Of a stretch of 64,000 nt of DNA, positions 53,330-62,796 are shown one piece after another; position 1 is the first letter of the stretch, and every line of letters starts with the position of its first letter. Position numbers and translations under genes: made by a program. Location of the stretch: contig NZ_CP047028.1 of the NCBI RefSeq assembly GCF_009796865.1, positions 1,116,001-1,180,000 on the forward strand, read 5' to 3'. The notes beneath the pieces are model-generated. The model did not search any database. It worked only from the letters and a program-made list of their open reading frames with translations, and was not told where the DNA came from. The DNA is from Formosa sp. L2A11. GTDB taxonomy: Bacteria; Bacteroidota; Bacteroidia; Flavobacteriales; Flavobacteriaceae.

Positions 53330-54828
53330 TGTCTATAAAAGCGCTATTGGCAAAACCATTTGCTAAGTATATACATCGTTCTGTTCAGAAATGGGCAAAC
53401 GACCCGATTAATACTCAGGATCATGTTTTTAGAAATCTAATTTCTGAAGCAGAATCTACTCAATTTGGAAAAGATCATAACTTTCAAAATATAAAAACAT
53501 TTGAAGATTTTGTGAATCAGGTTCCTGTTCGGGATTATGAAGACTTAAAACCCTATGTTTTAAAAGTCGTTGCTGGAGAAGAAAATATACTTTGGAAAGG
53601 GAAACCATTATACTTTGCTAAAACATCTGGAACTACTTCTGGGGCCAAATATATTCCGATTACAAAAGAAAGCATGCCTACACATATTGAAGCTGCTAGG
53701 AATGCTATTTTATTATATATAAACGAAACAGGGAATGCTAGTTTTGTAGATGGTAAAATGATTTTTCTTCAAGGAAGTCCCATTTTAGAAATGAAAAACG
53801 GCGTAAATCTTGGTCGATTATCTGGAATTGTAGCGCATTTTGTACCTAAATATCTTCAGAAAAACAGACTGCCAAGTTGGGAAACTAATTGTATTGAAGA
53901 TTGGGAAACTAAAGTAGATGCTATTGTAGAAGAAACGTTACCAGAAGATATGACTATTATTTCTGGAATACCTTCTTGGGTACAAATGTATTTTGAAAAG
54001 CTTCAAGAAAAAACAGGAAAGCCTGTTGGAGATATCTTTAAGAATTTTAATTTATTCATTTTTGGAGGTGTAAATTTTGAACCTTATCGCGCTAAATTTG
54101 AAAAACTTATAGGAAGAAAAGTAGATAGTATAGAGTTGTATCCTGCGAGTGAAGGATTTTTTGCTTACCAAGATAAGCAGGATGAAAAAGGAATGTTGCT
54201 TCAGTTAAATTCAGGAATATTTTACGAGTTTATAAAAGCAGATGAGTTTTTTAATGAAAACCCTAAACGTATTACCGTAAAAGACGTAGAATTAGACGTT
54301 AATTACGTTATGATTATCTCTACAACAGCAGGATTATGGGCTTATAATATTGGAGATACGGTTGCTTTTACATCGTTAAAACCTTATCGTATTATTGTTA
54401 CAGGACGTATAAAACATTTTATATCGGCTTTTGGAGAACACGTTATTGGTAAAGAAGTCGAGCAAGCCATGAAAGAAGCGACAGCAAATACAGATATTCG
54501 TATTTCAGAATTTACTGTGGCTCCGCAAATAAATCCAGACTCCGGATTACCATATCATGAATGGTTTATAGAGTTTGAAAATGAACCAGAAAATTTTGAA
54601 GCGTTAACAATCAATTTAGATAAATCACTTCAAAAACAGAACAGTTATTATTACGATTTAATAGTTGGAAAAGTGCTTCAGCCATTAAAAATTACATCAA
54701 TTAAAAAAGACGGATTTCAGAATTACATGAAATCCATAGGGAAATTAGGAGGTCAGAATAAAATACCAAGACTTTCTAATGATAGAAAAATAGCAGATAC
54801 GTTATATGCCTTGAAAGTAACTAAATAG
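53326..54828 (+). CDS. GH3 family acyl-adenylate/amido synthetase-like protein
   Basis: A 500-residue cytoplasmic protein of the GH3 superfamily, adenylate-forming enzymes that in plants join amino acids to jasmonate or auxin. The ATP-binding FAKTSGTTSGAKYIPIT is clear, as are YPASEGFFAYQ and the C-terminal RIIVTGRIKHFISAFGEHV, where the mobile domain starts. In bacteria the substrate is mostly unknown. The start overlaps the end of the M23 peptidase gene (ATGATG at 53326), so translation is coupled, and the DUF6909 gene follows by 27 bases. Confidence 0.87.
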   Translation: MMSIKALLAKPFAKYIHRSVQKWANDPINTQDHVFRNLISEAESTQFGKDHNFQNIKTFEDFVNQVPVRDYEDLKPYVLKVVAGEENILWKGKPLYFAKTSGTTSGAKYIPITKESMPTHIEAARNAILLYINETGNASFVDGKMIFLQGSPILEMKNGVNLGRLSGIVAHFVPKYLQKNRLPSWETNCIEDWETKVDAIVEETLPEDMTIISGIPSWVQMYFEKLQEKTGKPVGDIFKNFNLFIFGGVNFEPYRAKFEKLIGRKVDSIELYPASEGFFAYQDKQDEKGMLLQLNSGIFYEFIKADEFFNENPKRITVKDVELDVNYVMIISTTAGLWAYNIGDTVAFTSLKPYRIIVTGRIKHFISAFGEHVIGKEVEQAMKEATANTDIRISEFTVAPQINPDSGLPYHEWFIEFENEPENFEALTINLDKSLQKQNSYYYDLIVGKVLQPLKITSIKKDGFQNYMKSIGKLGGQNKIPRLSNDRKIADTLYALKVTK

Positions 54829-54855
54829 TGTTATATTTACACGCAAAACATTTGT

Positions 54856-56544
54856 ATGGGTAACAAAAAACATCATGAAAGAACGAGAGCTCAGGAGAGC
54901 TCAGGTGCTATAGAGCGCATGTATATTACAATGCGACATTTATTTAATCGTGGGTTTTATAAACCTATGGGAATTTCGGGAGAAACATTAAGAGAAGCGT
55001 TGCTACTTTTAAGACCTGAAATTTATGGATCTGTTGGTGATGAAAAAGCCGAATTAGAAGGATTATTATATATTATTGATAGGCTTCCTATTGGTATAGA
55101 AGAATGTAGATATATAAACCTGACTAGTGATGAAGGTTATGCAGATTCTCATTTTAAAGCCATTATTCCGCCAAAAAGACGTCGTAACTGTTACCGCATT
55201 GACGACGATCAGATGAATATTGAAATTACTCGTGGACGATCGGAAATTTACGATATCCTAACACACCTTACTTTTCTATTTATTGAGTCTCATAAAATTA
55301 GTAAACGTGTACTTATTGATGATGAAGGTAAGACAACCAGAGATTGGTTAAAACTTGAAAAAGTAGTTCTTGCTAATGATGAATTATCAGAACCAGATCG
55401 CGAAACAGCTATTACATATACGGCTAATATTTTAGGCAGAACGTTTAATGAGATTACTGAAATTTATGACCAGTTTTCTACACCAAGTCGTCCAGAACGT
55501 TTATTACATATTGTCTATTGGTTAGGTAAATTAGCTATAGAAGAAGTTATAAATAACGACAAACGCACAGTTACATTTAGCCCGATGTTACGTGAAAGAT
55601 TAGGACACCATATTCATGGCGAAATCTGGGCAAATAATATAAAACATATACTTTATAAAAATAGCTTATTAAATCGTCCTATTCATGTTATTAGTGCAAA
55701 TATGCACAGTGTAATGAATACTATTTTTGCACCAACGGCGTTAAAACCGTTAGTTGCTAAAAAAGATATTTTTGAAGTTTACGAAGCTATTAGTCATAGC
55801 GACAATAAGGTTTTGCGTACAAAAGTGAATAAAGAAGCATTACAAAATGGAATGATTTTTATTGAAGATGCTTCAGGTACCAATATTGACGTTCAAATTT
55901 TTGATACTGCGAAAATTGATTTTTCAAAATTAGATATAGACTCTGACATTGCTAAGTTAAAAGCAGAGAAACCTGTAATTTTAGTTATGGATTATGCTTT
56001 TGGAGAACAAGCTTTTGAAACGATAGACGAACTTTTAAAACCTTATAAAGTAGAAGGTAAAAAAGTGTACCTAAATGTAGAATCTATTTCTATAATGGGA
56101 AAAGCAGGAATACTTGAGGGCGGAAAAGGAGATATTATGATTCCTTCAGCTCATATTTTTGAAGGTACAGCAGATAATTATCCGTTTAAAAACGAGCTAA
56201 GTAAAGCAGATTTAGAAGGTCAAGGTTTAAATGTTTTTGAAGGTACAATGATTACCGTTTTAGGGACATCTCTTCAGAATAAAGATATTTTAAAGTTTTT
56301 CTATAACTCGTCTTGGAATGTTATCGGATTAGAAATGGAAGGTGCGCATTATCAAAAAGCAATTCAGTCGGCTTCTAAAGTTAGAGGTAATATTTCGCCA
56401 GATGTGAAAGTAAGATATGCATATTATGCTAGTGATAATCCTTTAGAAACTGGAGGAACTTTAGCTTCAGGAGGTTTAGGTACCACAGGTGTAAAGCCAA
56501 CATATTTAATTACAAGGAAGATATTACAACAAATATTTAATTAA
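54856..56544 (+). CDS. DUF6909 family protein of unknown function
   Basis: A 562-residue soluble protein without signal peptide or membrane helix. The sequence (GAIERMYITMRHLFNRGFYKP, PPKRRRNCYRIDDDQMNIEI, LGRTFNEITEIYDQFSTPSR) matches a conserved Bacteroidota family that I believe is DUF6909. The C-terminal half has a Rossmann-like pattern (EKPVILVMDYAFGEQAFETI, GKAGILEGGKGDIMIPSAH) reminiscent of nucleoside phosphorylase-type folds (VIGLEMEGAHYQKA). Reaction unknown. It lies between the GH3 gene and the polysaccharide genes, 5 bases before the Wzz-like gene. Confidence 0.75.
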   Translation: MGNKKHHERTRAQESSGAIERMYITMRHLFNRGFYKPMGISGETLREALLLLRPEIYGSVGDEKAELEGLLYIIDRLPIGIEECRYINLTSDEGYADSHFKAIIPPKRRRNCYRIDDDQMNIEITRGRSEIYDILTHLTFLFIESHKISKRVLIDDEGKTTRDWLKLEKVVLANDELSEPDRETAITYTANILGRTFNEITEIYDQFSTPSRPERLLHIVYWLGKLAIEEVINNDKRTVTFSPMLRERLGHHIHGEIWANNIKHILYKNSLLNRPIHVISANMHSVMNTIFAPTALKPLVAKKDIFEVYEAISHSDNKVLRTKVNKEALQNGMIFIEDASGTNIDVQIFDTAKIDFSKLDIDSDIAKLKAEKPVILVMDYAFGEQAFETIDELLKPYKVEGKKVYLNVESISIMGKAGILEGGKGDIMIPSAHIFEGTADNYPFKNELSKADLEGQGLNVFEGTMITVLGTSLQNKDILKFFYNSSWNVIGLEMEGAHYQKAIQSASKVRGNISPDVKVRYAYYASDNPLETGGTLASGGLGTTGVKPTYLITRKILQQIFN

Positions 56545-56549
56545 TTTAA

Positions 56550-57638
56550 ATGAATACGAATCTACCAGAGAATTTAAACTCTAATCAACCTAAAAACCAA
56601 CAAAATACGACAGATGAAGTCGATTTAATTGTGTTGTTTAATTATATAGGGAAAGGTTTTTCTAATTTTTTTAAACTTATAGGAAGTATATTTGTTTACC
56701 TTTTTAAAGGACTTATTTATTTCTTAAAACCTATAGTACAGTATGCTAGGATTATTGGTATAGTTATGGTTGTTTTTGCAGTATTAGGTTACTTTTTAGA
56801 TAAAAAAAGACCAACAATATATACTTCTAATATGTTGGTTAAACCGTATTACAATTCTAAGTTTCAACTTATTGATAATATAAATTATTATAATTCACTT
56901 TTAGAAAGCAACAACTTTAAGAGTTTAGCTAATATCTTTAAAATAGATACTTTAGAAGTGAAAAATATAAAACGGTTTGAAGTAAATGCTGGTCCAGAAA
57001 CAGAAACAGATTTGGTTTTAGAATACGAGGAGTTTTTACAATCTACAGATTCTGCAACATCAACTAGTTTCACTTATAAGAAGTATTTAGATGGCCGAGA
57101 TATTTATTCTTCCAAAATCTTTGAAATTAAAGTTGATGCTTTAAGAAATAATATTTTTCAAGATTTAGAAGGTGGGTTGAATACTATTTTTGAGAATACG
57201 TATTCTCAGAATTTAATGGAGAAACGAAATCAAGTGTTTGAAATTGAAACAAATAGTATAAAATCATCTTTAGCTAAAATAGATTCTTTACAAAAAGTGT
57301 ATATTTCCGTTTTAAGAGAAGAATCTAAATCACAATCAAGAACAGGAATGACTATAGGAGAGGGTTTATCTTTTGAAAAAGATAAATCTGTAACCAAAGA
57401 ATACGAACTGTTTAATAAAGAAGTCGAATTAAGAGAGCAATTGGTTGAATTAGAACGAGAAAAATTAGAAGAAAACAAACTTTTTGATGTGGTTTCTAGG
57501 TTTCAATCTGTTGGTAGTGAAGAGTTAAAAGTACAGAAAAGATATGTACTAATGCTTCCTGTACTAGCTTTTATAGCAATGTATTTAGTATTTGCATTGA
57601 TAAAAATTATTAAATTTATAAAGAATTATGAAGAGTAA
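56550..57638 (+). CDS. Wzz-like polysaccharide chain-length/co-polymerase protein
   Basis: A 362-residue inner-membrane protein. Hydrophobic N-terminal segments (residues about 35-62 and 68-84, IIGIVMVVFAVLGYFL), then a periplasmic part with coiled coil (EYELFNKEVELREQLVELER) and a C-terminal membrane helix (YVLMLPVLAFIAMYLVFAL). This layout is that of Wzz/PCP proteins that control O-antigen or exopolysaccharide chain length. Sequence motifs are weak, so the call rests on topology and on the following rfbBACD genes. Its end overlaps the rfbB start by 11 bases. Confidence 0.65.
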   Translation: MNTNLPENLNSNQPKNQQNTTDEVDLIVLFNYIGKGFSNFFKLIGSIFVYLFKGLIYFLKPIVQYARIIGIVMVVFAVLGYFLDKKRPTIYTSNMLVKPYYNSKFQLIDNINYYNSLLESNNFKSLANIFKIDTLEVKNIKRFEVNAGPETETDLVLEYEEFLQSTDSATSTSFTYKKYLDGRDIYSSKIFEIKVDALRNNIFQDLEGGLNTIFENTYSQNLMEKRNQVFEIETNSIKSSLAKIDSLQKVYISVLREESKSQSRTGMTIGEGLSFEKDKSVTKEYELFNKEVELREQLVELEREKLEENKLFDVVSRFQSVGSEELKVQKRYVLMLPVLAFIAMYLVFALIKIIKFIKNYEE

Positions 57639-58647
57639 AACTTCAATTTTAGTAACCGGAGGAGCAGGGTTTATAGGCTCTAACTTTGTACCTTATTTTT
57701 TAGAAGAAAACAAAGATATTCATCTTGTAAACTTAGATAAGTTAACTTATGCAGGAGATGTAGCAAACGTATCCGAAGTAGAAGGTAATTCAAATTATAC
57801 ATTTGTTGAAGGAGATATTTGCGATCGTAATTTAATTGAAGAGTTATTCGATAAATATAAGTTCTCTGGAGTTATTCATTTTGCAGCAGAATCACACGTA
57901 GATAATTCTATTAAAAATCCAGATGCATTTATGCAAACTAATATTTTTGGAACATTTAATTTAATAGATGTTGCTAAAAAACACTGGATGAATGGACCTT
58001 TTGAATTTAAAGAAGGTTGCGAGAATAATAAATTCCATCATATTTCTACAGATGAGGTTTATGGTACATTAGGAGAAACAGGATTGTTTTTAGAATCTAC
58101 ACCTTATGCACCAAATAGTCCATATAGTGCTTCAAAAGCATCATCAGATTTCGTTGTAAGAAGTTATTTCCATACTTACGGTATGAATGTTTTAACAACA
58201 AATTGTTCTAACAATTACGGACCAAAACAACACGACGAGAAATTAATTCCAACAATTATTAGAAAAGCATTATCAGGAGAAGATATTCCAATATACGGAG
58301 ACGGTAAAAATATTCGTGATTGGTTATATGTTTTAGACCATTGTAAAGGTATTGCTTTAGTTTATGCTAAAGGTAAATTTGGTGAAACGTACAATATTGG
58401 AGGAAGAAACGAGAGAGATAACATGTATATAGTAAATACCATTTGTGGTATTTTAGACGGAATATATCCAAAAGATAAGCCATATGCCGATCAGATTACG
58501 TTTGTAAAAGACCGTGCAGGACATGATTTTCGTTATGCAATCGATGCTACAAAATTAGAAAATGAATTAGGCTGGAAAGCTGATGAAAATTTTGAAACCG
58601 GAATTAAGAAAACAATAGAGTGGTATATCAATAAATATAAAAACTAA
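57628..58647 (+). CDS. rfbB: dTDP-glucose 4,6-dehydratase
   Basis: A 339-residue NAD-dependent enzyme, second step of dTDP-L-rhamnose synthesis. The Rossmann motif is [12 protein letters not shown], the catalytic Thr-Asp-Glu is in HISTDEVYG and the Tyr-Lys pair is in [19 protein letters not shown] is the substrate-binding loop. The order rfbB-A-C-D is complete and tightly packed, with overlaps or gaps of 0-1 base, so it forms a single operon with the Wzz-like gene. Confidence 0.96.
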   Translation: MKSKTSILVTGGAGFIGSNFVPYFLEENKDIHLVNLDKLTYAGDVANVSEVEGNSNYTFVEGDICDRNLIEELFDKYKFSGVIHFAAESHVDNSIKNPDAFMQTNIFGTFNLIDVAKKHWMNGPFEFKEGCENNKFHHISTDEVYGTLGETGLFLESTPYAPNSPYSASKASSDFVVRSYFHTYGMNVLTTNCSNNYGPKQHDEKLIPTIIRKALSGEDIPIYGDGKNIRDWLYVLDHCKGIALVYAKGKFGETYNIGGRNERDNMYIVNTICGILDGIYPKDKPYADQITFVKDRAGHDFRYAIDATKLENELGWKADENFETGIKKTIEWYINKYKN

Positions 58648-58648
58648 G

Positions 58649-59515
58649 ATGAAAGGAATTATTCTAGCAGGAGGGTCAGGAACCAGACTACACCCTTTAA
58701 CGTTATCAGTTAGTAAGCAGTTAATGCCTATTTACGATAAACCAATGATTTATTATCCGTTATCAACATTATTGTATGCCGGTATAAATGAAGTTTTAAT
58801 TATTTCAACACCTAAAGATTTACCTTTATTCAAGGATTTATTAGGCGATGGAAAAAAATTTGGATGTAAATTCGAATATGCCGTTCAAGAAGCACCTAAT
58901 GGTTTAGCAGAGGCTTTTATTATTGGAGCAGATTTTATTGGAGACGATAAAGTGGCCTTAATTTTAGGAGATAATATTTTCTACGGAACAGGTTTAGGTA
59001 CATTATTACAAGAGAATAACGATCCTGACGGAGGAATTATTTATGCATATCGAGTTCACGATCCAGAACGCTATGGTGTTGTAGATTTCGATGAAAATGG
59101 TCAAGCCATTTCTATTGAAGAGAAACCAGAACATCCAAAATCTAATTTTGCTGTTCCTGGTATTTATTTTTATGATAACTCCGTTGTCGAAATCGCTAAA
59201 AATATTGCGCCAAGTCATAGAGGAGAATTAGAAATTACAGATGTAAATAAAGTATACTTAGAACAAGGAAATCTTAGTGTTAGTATCCTAGATAGAGGAA
59301 CTGCTTGGTTAGATACAGGTACATTTCAATCTTTAATGCAAGCATCTCAATTTGTTGAGGTTTTAGAAGAACGTCAAGGTTTAAAAATAGGTTCTATTGA
59401 AGCAGCTGCTTTTGAAATGGGATATATAAACGAAGAGCAATTTAAAGCTTTAGCTGCGCCTTTAATGAAGAGTGGTTACGGAAGAAATTTACAAGGACTT
59501 TTAAGTAAAAAATAA
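58649..59515 (+). CDS. rfbA: Glucose-1-phosphate thymidylyltransferase
   Basis: A 288-residue enzyme making dTDP-glucose from dTTP and glucose-1-phosphate, first step of the rhamnose pathway. The nucleotide-binding signature is [39 protein letters not shown] and the later [15 protein letters not shown] and [11 protein letters not shown] are the family blocks. Length normal. Its stop overlaps the rfbC start by 1 base. Confidence 0.97.
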   Translation: MKGIILAGGSGTRLHPLTLSVSKQLMPIYDKPMIYYPLSTLLYAGINEVLIISTPKDLPLFKDLLGDGKKFGCKFEYAVQEAPNGLAEAFIIGADFIGDDKVALILGDNIFYGTGLGTLLQENNDPDGGIIYAYRVHDPERYGVVDFDENGQAISIEEKPEHPKSNFAVPGIYFYDNSVVEIAKNIAPSHRGELEITDVNKVYLEQGNLSVSILDRGTAWLDTGTFQSLMQASQFVEVLEERQGLKIGSIEAAAFEMGYINEEQFKALAAPLMKSGYGRNLQGLLSKK

Positions 59516-60060
59516 TGACAGTTACAGAGACTAAATTAAAAGATTGTTTCATTTTAGAACCACAAGTTTTTGGTGATAAAAGAGGCTATTTTTTAGAATC
59601 ATATAATGCCGAAACTTTTAAAGAATTAACAAATCTAGATGTAACGTTTGTTCAAGACAATGAATCTTTTTCTTCTAGAGGCGTTTTAAGAGGTCTTCAT
59701 TACCAATTAGGAGAACATGCGCAAGCAAAGTTAGTTCGTGTGGTTAAAGGGGAGGTTTTAGACGTTGCTGTAGATATTAGAAAAGACTCTCCAACATATG
59801 GTCAGCATGTTGCTGTAAATTTAACAGAGGAGAATAAAAAACAATTATTTGTACCTCGCGGATTCGCTCACGGATTTGTTGTGTTAAGTGAAACGGCTAT
59901 TTTTTCTTATAAATGTGATAACTTCTATAATAAAGCATCAGAAGGCAGTATTATTTATAACGATGAGACTTTAAATATTGATTGGCAAATTGATGAAAGT
60001 GAGATGTTAATATCTGAAAAAGATACCATTTCTCCTTCACTTGAAAACGCAAAAATATAA
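59515..60060 (+). CDS. rfbC: dTDP-4-dehydrorhamnose 3,5-epimerase
   Basis: A 181-residue cupin-fold enzyme, third step of dTDP-L-rhamnose synthesis. DNESFSSRGVLRGLHYQLG contains the catalytic His, and GEVLDVAVDIRKDSPTYG and PRGFAHGFVVLSE the remaining active-site residues. Starts on the last base of rfbA and ends on the first base of rfbD. Confidence 0.96.
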   Translation: MTVTETKLKDCFILEPQVFGDKRGYFLESYNAETFKELTNLDVTFVQDNESFSSRGVLRGLHYQLGEHAQAKLVRVVKGEVLDVAVDIRKDSPTYGQHVAVNLTEENKKQLFVPRGFAHGFVVLSETAIFSYKCDNFYNKASEGSIIYNDETLNIDWQIDESEMLISEKDTISPSLENAKI

Positions 60061-60908
60061 TGAAAATTCTAGTTACTGGAGGAAACGGACAATTAGCAGC
60101 TTGTATAAAAGATGTTAGTAAAGCCGAGAATCAACTACAGTTTATTTATACAGATTCCGAAGATTTAGATATTACAAATCAGCAACATGTTGCTGATTTT
60201 TTTCAAAATAATACTATCGATTGGTGTATAAATTGTGCTGCATATACAGCGGTAGATAAAGCTGAATCTGATATTGTTTTGGCTCGAAAAGTTAATAAAG
60301 ATGGTGCTAAATATTTAGCGATTGCTTGTAAAGCAAATAACGTAAAGTTAATTCATGTGTCTACAGATTTTGTGTTCGATGGTAAATCCTCTGCATTATA
60401 TTTAGAAACAGATGTTGTTGAACCTTTAGGCATATACGGATTAACAAAGTTAGAAGGAGAACAAGCAATTCAAGAAAACTTAGCTACTTATTTTATTTTA
60501 AGAACATCTTGGTTATACTCAGAACATGCTAACAATTTCATGAAAACCATGTTACGTTTAGCCGAAACTAGACCTGAATTAAATGTTGTGGCAGACCAAA
60601 TTGGTACGCCAACTTACGCAACAGATTTGGCTTCAGTTATGTTATATATTATAAAAGAAAATAGTACTAATTACGGACTATATCATTACAGTAACGAAGG
60701 TGTAGCGAGTTGGTACGATTTTGCAGATGCAATTTTTGAAATAGCAGACACAAAAACAAAAGTTTTTCCTATTAAAACAGAAGCTTATCCAACACCAGCA
60801 GCTCGTCCGCAGTTTAGTGTTATGGATAAAACAAAAATAAAAGACAGCTTTAAAATAAACATTCCACATTGGAGAATGAGTTTAAAAAAAGCTATAAAAA
60901 ATTTATAG
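60060..60908 (+). CDS. rfbD: dTDP-4-dehydrorhamnose reductase
   Basis: A 282-residue short-chain reductase that completes dTDP-L-rhamnose. The cofactor motif is VTGGNGQLA, NCAAYTAVDKAESD is the family signature, and the Tyr-Lys pair is in YGLTKLEGE. Length normal. cysQ begins on the base after its stop, joining rhamnose synthesis to a PAP phosphatase in one transcript. Confidence 0.95.
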   Translation: MKILVTGGNGQLAACIKDVSKAENQLQFIYTDSEDLDITNQQHVADFFQNNTIDWCINCAAYTAVDKAESDIVLARKVNKDGAKYLAIACKANNVKLIHVSTDFVFDGKSSALYLETDVVEPLGIYGLTKLEGEQAIQENLATYFILRTSWLYSEHANNFMKTMLRLAETRPELNVVADQIGTPTYATDLASVMLYIIKENSTNYGLYHYSNEGVASWYDFADAIFEIADTKTKVFPIKTEAYPTPAARPQFSVMDKTKIKDSFKINIPHWRMSLKKAIKNL

Positions 60909-61703
60909 ATGAATTTAAATCTAAAAACCGCTATTGAAGCGTCGTTAAAAGCAGGAGAAGTGATTATGCAAGTGTATGACACTGCTTTTAATGTAGAGCT
61001 TAAAGATGATAAATCACCGTTAACTGAAGCAGATAAAAAAGCTAACGATATTATTAATTCGTTTTTAATTCCTACTGAAATTCCTATTATTAGTGAAGAG
61101 AATAAACAAACAGATTACGAGGTTAGAAAAACTTGGAATACCTGCTGGATTGTAGATCCTGTAGATGGAACTAAGGAGTTTATAAAACGTAATGGTGAGT
61201 TTACAGTTAATATTGCACTAGTTACGGACGGAAAGCCTGTTTTAGGTGTTATTTATGTGCCTGCCGTAAAAACTTTATATTATGCTGACGTGGATAATAA
61301 AGAAGGTTTTAAGGTTGAATTAAAAGAACATATTACTGCTATAGATTATGTTTTAGAACATGCAAAACCTTTACAACCTAAGGCTGCAAATTCTAATCCG
61401 GTTCAAGTTGTAGGTAGCCGTTCTCATATGAGTCAAGATACACTAGATTTTGTAGAGACATTAAAGGCAAAAGGTAGCGAAGTAGAGATTGTTTCTAAGG
61501 GAAGTTCTTTAAAATTTTGTCTGGTTGCAGAAGGAAATGCAGATGTGTATCCAAGATTTGCACCAACAATGGAATGGGATACTGCTGCTGGTCAGGCTAT
61601 TTGTAATGCTGTAGGCGTAGACGTTATTTCTAATGAAACAGATAAGGCCTTATTATATAATAAAGAGAATTTATTAAATCCTTTTTTCCTAGTAACTCTA
61701 TAG
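60909..61703 (+). CDS. cysQ: 3'(2'),5'-bisphosphate nucleotidase CysQ
   Basis: A 264-residue lithium-sensitive phosphatase fold that removes phosphate from PAP, the by-product of PAPS-using sulfotransferases or PAPS reductase. The metal site comprises ISEENK, DPVDGTKEF and the C-terminal EWDTAAGQA. Immediately behind rfbD and upstream of the APS/PAPS genes, though a promoter lies in between. Its presence indicates active PAPS use. Confidence 0.94.
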   Translation: MNLNLKTAIEASLKAGEVIMQVYDTAFNVELKDDKSPLTEADKKANDIINSFLIPTEIPIISEENKQTDYEVRKTWNTCWIVDPVDGTKEFIKRNGEFTVNIALVTDGKPVLGVIYVPAVKTLYYADVDNKEGFKVELKEHITAIDYVLEHAKPLQPKAANSNPVQVVGSRSHMSQDTLDFVETLKAKGSEVEIVSKGSSLKFCLVAEGNADVYPRFAPTMEWDTAAGQAICNAVGVDVISNETDKALLYNKENLLNPFFLVTL

Positions 61704-61708
61704 GATAA

Positions 61709-61738
61709 TTGTTTTTGTTATAAAAATGTTTACTTTTG
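61709..61738 (+). promoter_or_regulatory. Consensus Bacteroidota promoter of the DUF2061-cysCDN unit
   Basis: TTG (61709-61711), a 19-base spacer, and TACTTTTG (61731-61738) match the -33/-7 consensus of the primary sigma factor in this phylum. It lies 34 bases before the DUF2061 start. Confidence 0.75.
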
Positions 61739-61771
61739 TCTTAATTAAAGAGGCATAAAGTCTATAGAAAA

Positions 61772-62191
61772 ATGAAAGATACTTCATATAAAAGGCACAT
61801 ATTTAAAGCTATTACATGGCGATTTGTAGGGACTTTAGACACTATTTTATTATCATGGTTAATATCAGGAGATCCATTAACAGGTCTTAAAATAGGATTA
61901 GCCGAAATTACAACCAAAACGATATTATACTATTTACACGAACGTGTATGGTTTAAAGTCGATATGGAAGAAAGTAACAAGCGTCATATTTTTAAAACCA
62001 TAACTTGGCGTATTGTTGGTACTATGGATACCATGACATTGGCTTGGTTAATTTCTGGAGACCCTATGATTGGTTTAAAAGTAGGAGGAACAGAAGTACT
62101 TACTAAAATGATTTTATATTATTTACATGAAAGAGCATGGTATAAAATTAATTTTGGATTAGATAAAGATAAACGTCACACTCACGAATAA
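61772..62191 (+). CDS. Tandem DUF2061 membrane protein
   Basis: A 139-residue protein made of two copies of DUF2061, at about residues 5-62 and 68-125. Each starts KRHIFK(A/T)ITWR, has a hydrophobic hairpin (LLSWLISGDPLTGLKIG; LAWLISGDPMIGLKVG) and ends YYLHER(V/A)W(F/Y)K. DUF2061 proteins are regularly found with sulfate-assimilation genes, and here the gene leads the cysC-cysD-cysN unit. Its stop overlaps the cysC start by one base. The function is unknown; a role in sulfate uptake or in the membrane near it is only a guess. Confidence 0.88.
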   Translation: MKDTSYKRHIFKAITWRFVGTLDTILLSWLISGDPLTGLKIGLAEITTKTILYYLHERVWFKVDMEESNKRHIFKTITWRIVGTMDTMTLAWLISGDPMIGLKVGGTEVLTKMILYYLHERAWYKINFGLDKDKRHTHE

Positions 62192-62796
62192 TGAAAGAGC
62201 ATATTATACCTCACGATTATCAAATATCTCGAGGAGACAGACAAAAAAAGAATCAGCATAACTCGTTTTTAATGTGGTTTACAGGACTTTCTGGTTCCGG
62301 AAAATCTACAATAGCGAATGTGGTTGAGCAGAAATTATTTCAAAAAGGAATAAAAACCTATACCTTAGACGGAGATAACATTAGAAAAGGAATAAATAAT
62401 GATTTAACTTTTGCTCCTGAAGATCGTACAGAGAATATCCGCAGAATTGCTGAAATTTCAAATTTAATGATCGATGCTGGTGTTGTAACCCTAGCGGCAT
62501 TTGTTTCACCTTATCAGAAAGATAGGTTAAACATTAAAAGCATTGTTAAAGATGATAACTTTGTAGAAGTATATGTAAATACAAGTGTTGAAGAGTGTGA
62601 ACGACGTGACACTAAAGGACTTTACAAGAAAGCAAGAGCAGGAGAAATAAAAAATATGACAGGAATTTCGGCACCTTACGAGGCTCCAGTACATCCTGAT
62701 ATTGAAATAAAAACAGAAGAGGTATCTGTAGAAGATGCTGCGAATATAATAGTAGAATATATTTTACCTAAATTAAAATTATCGAGCAATGAGTAG
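62191..62796 (+). CDS. cysC: Adenylylsulfate (APS) kinase
   Basis: A 201-residue enzyme phosphorylating APS to PAPS. The P-loop is TGLSGSGKSTIAN (about residue 30). LDGDNIRKGINNDL, FAPEDRTENIRRIAE and the lid region KGLYKKARAGEIKNMTG are the family blocks. Overlaps the DUF2061 stop and the cysD start, so the unit is translationally coupled. PAPS serves sulfate reduction by some routes and is the donor for sulfotransferases. Confidence 0.95.
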   Translation: MKEHIIPHDYQISRGDRQKKNQHNSFLMWFTGLSGSGKSTIANVVEQKLFQKGIKTYTLDGDNIRKGINNDLTFAPEDRTENIRRIAEISNLMIDAGVVTLAAFVSPYQKDRLNIKSIVKDDNFVEVYVNTSVEECERRDTKGLYKKARAGEIKNMTGISAPYEAPVHPDIEIKTEEVSVEDAANIIVEYILPKLKLSSNE

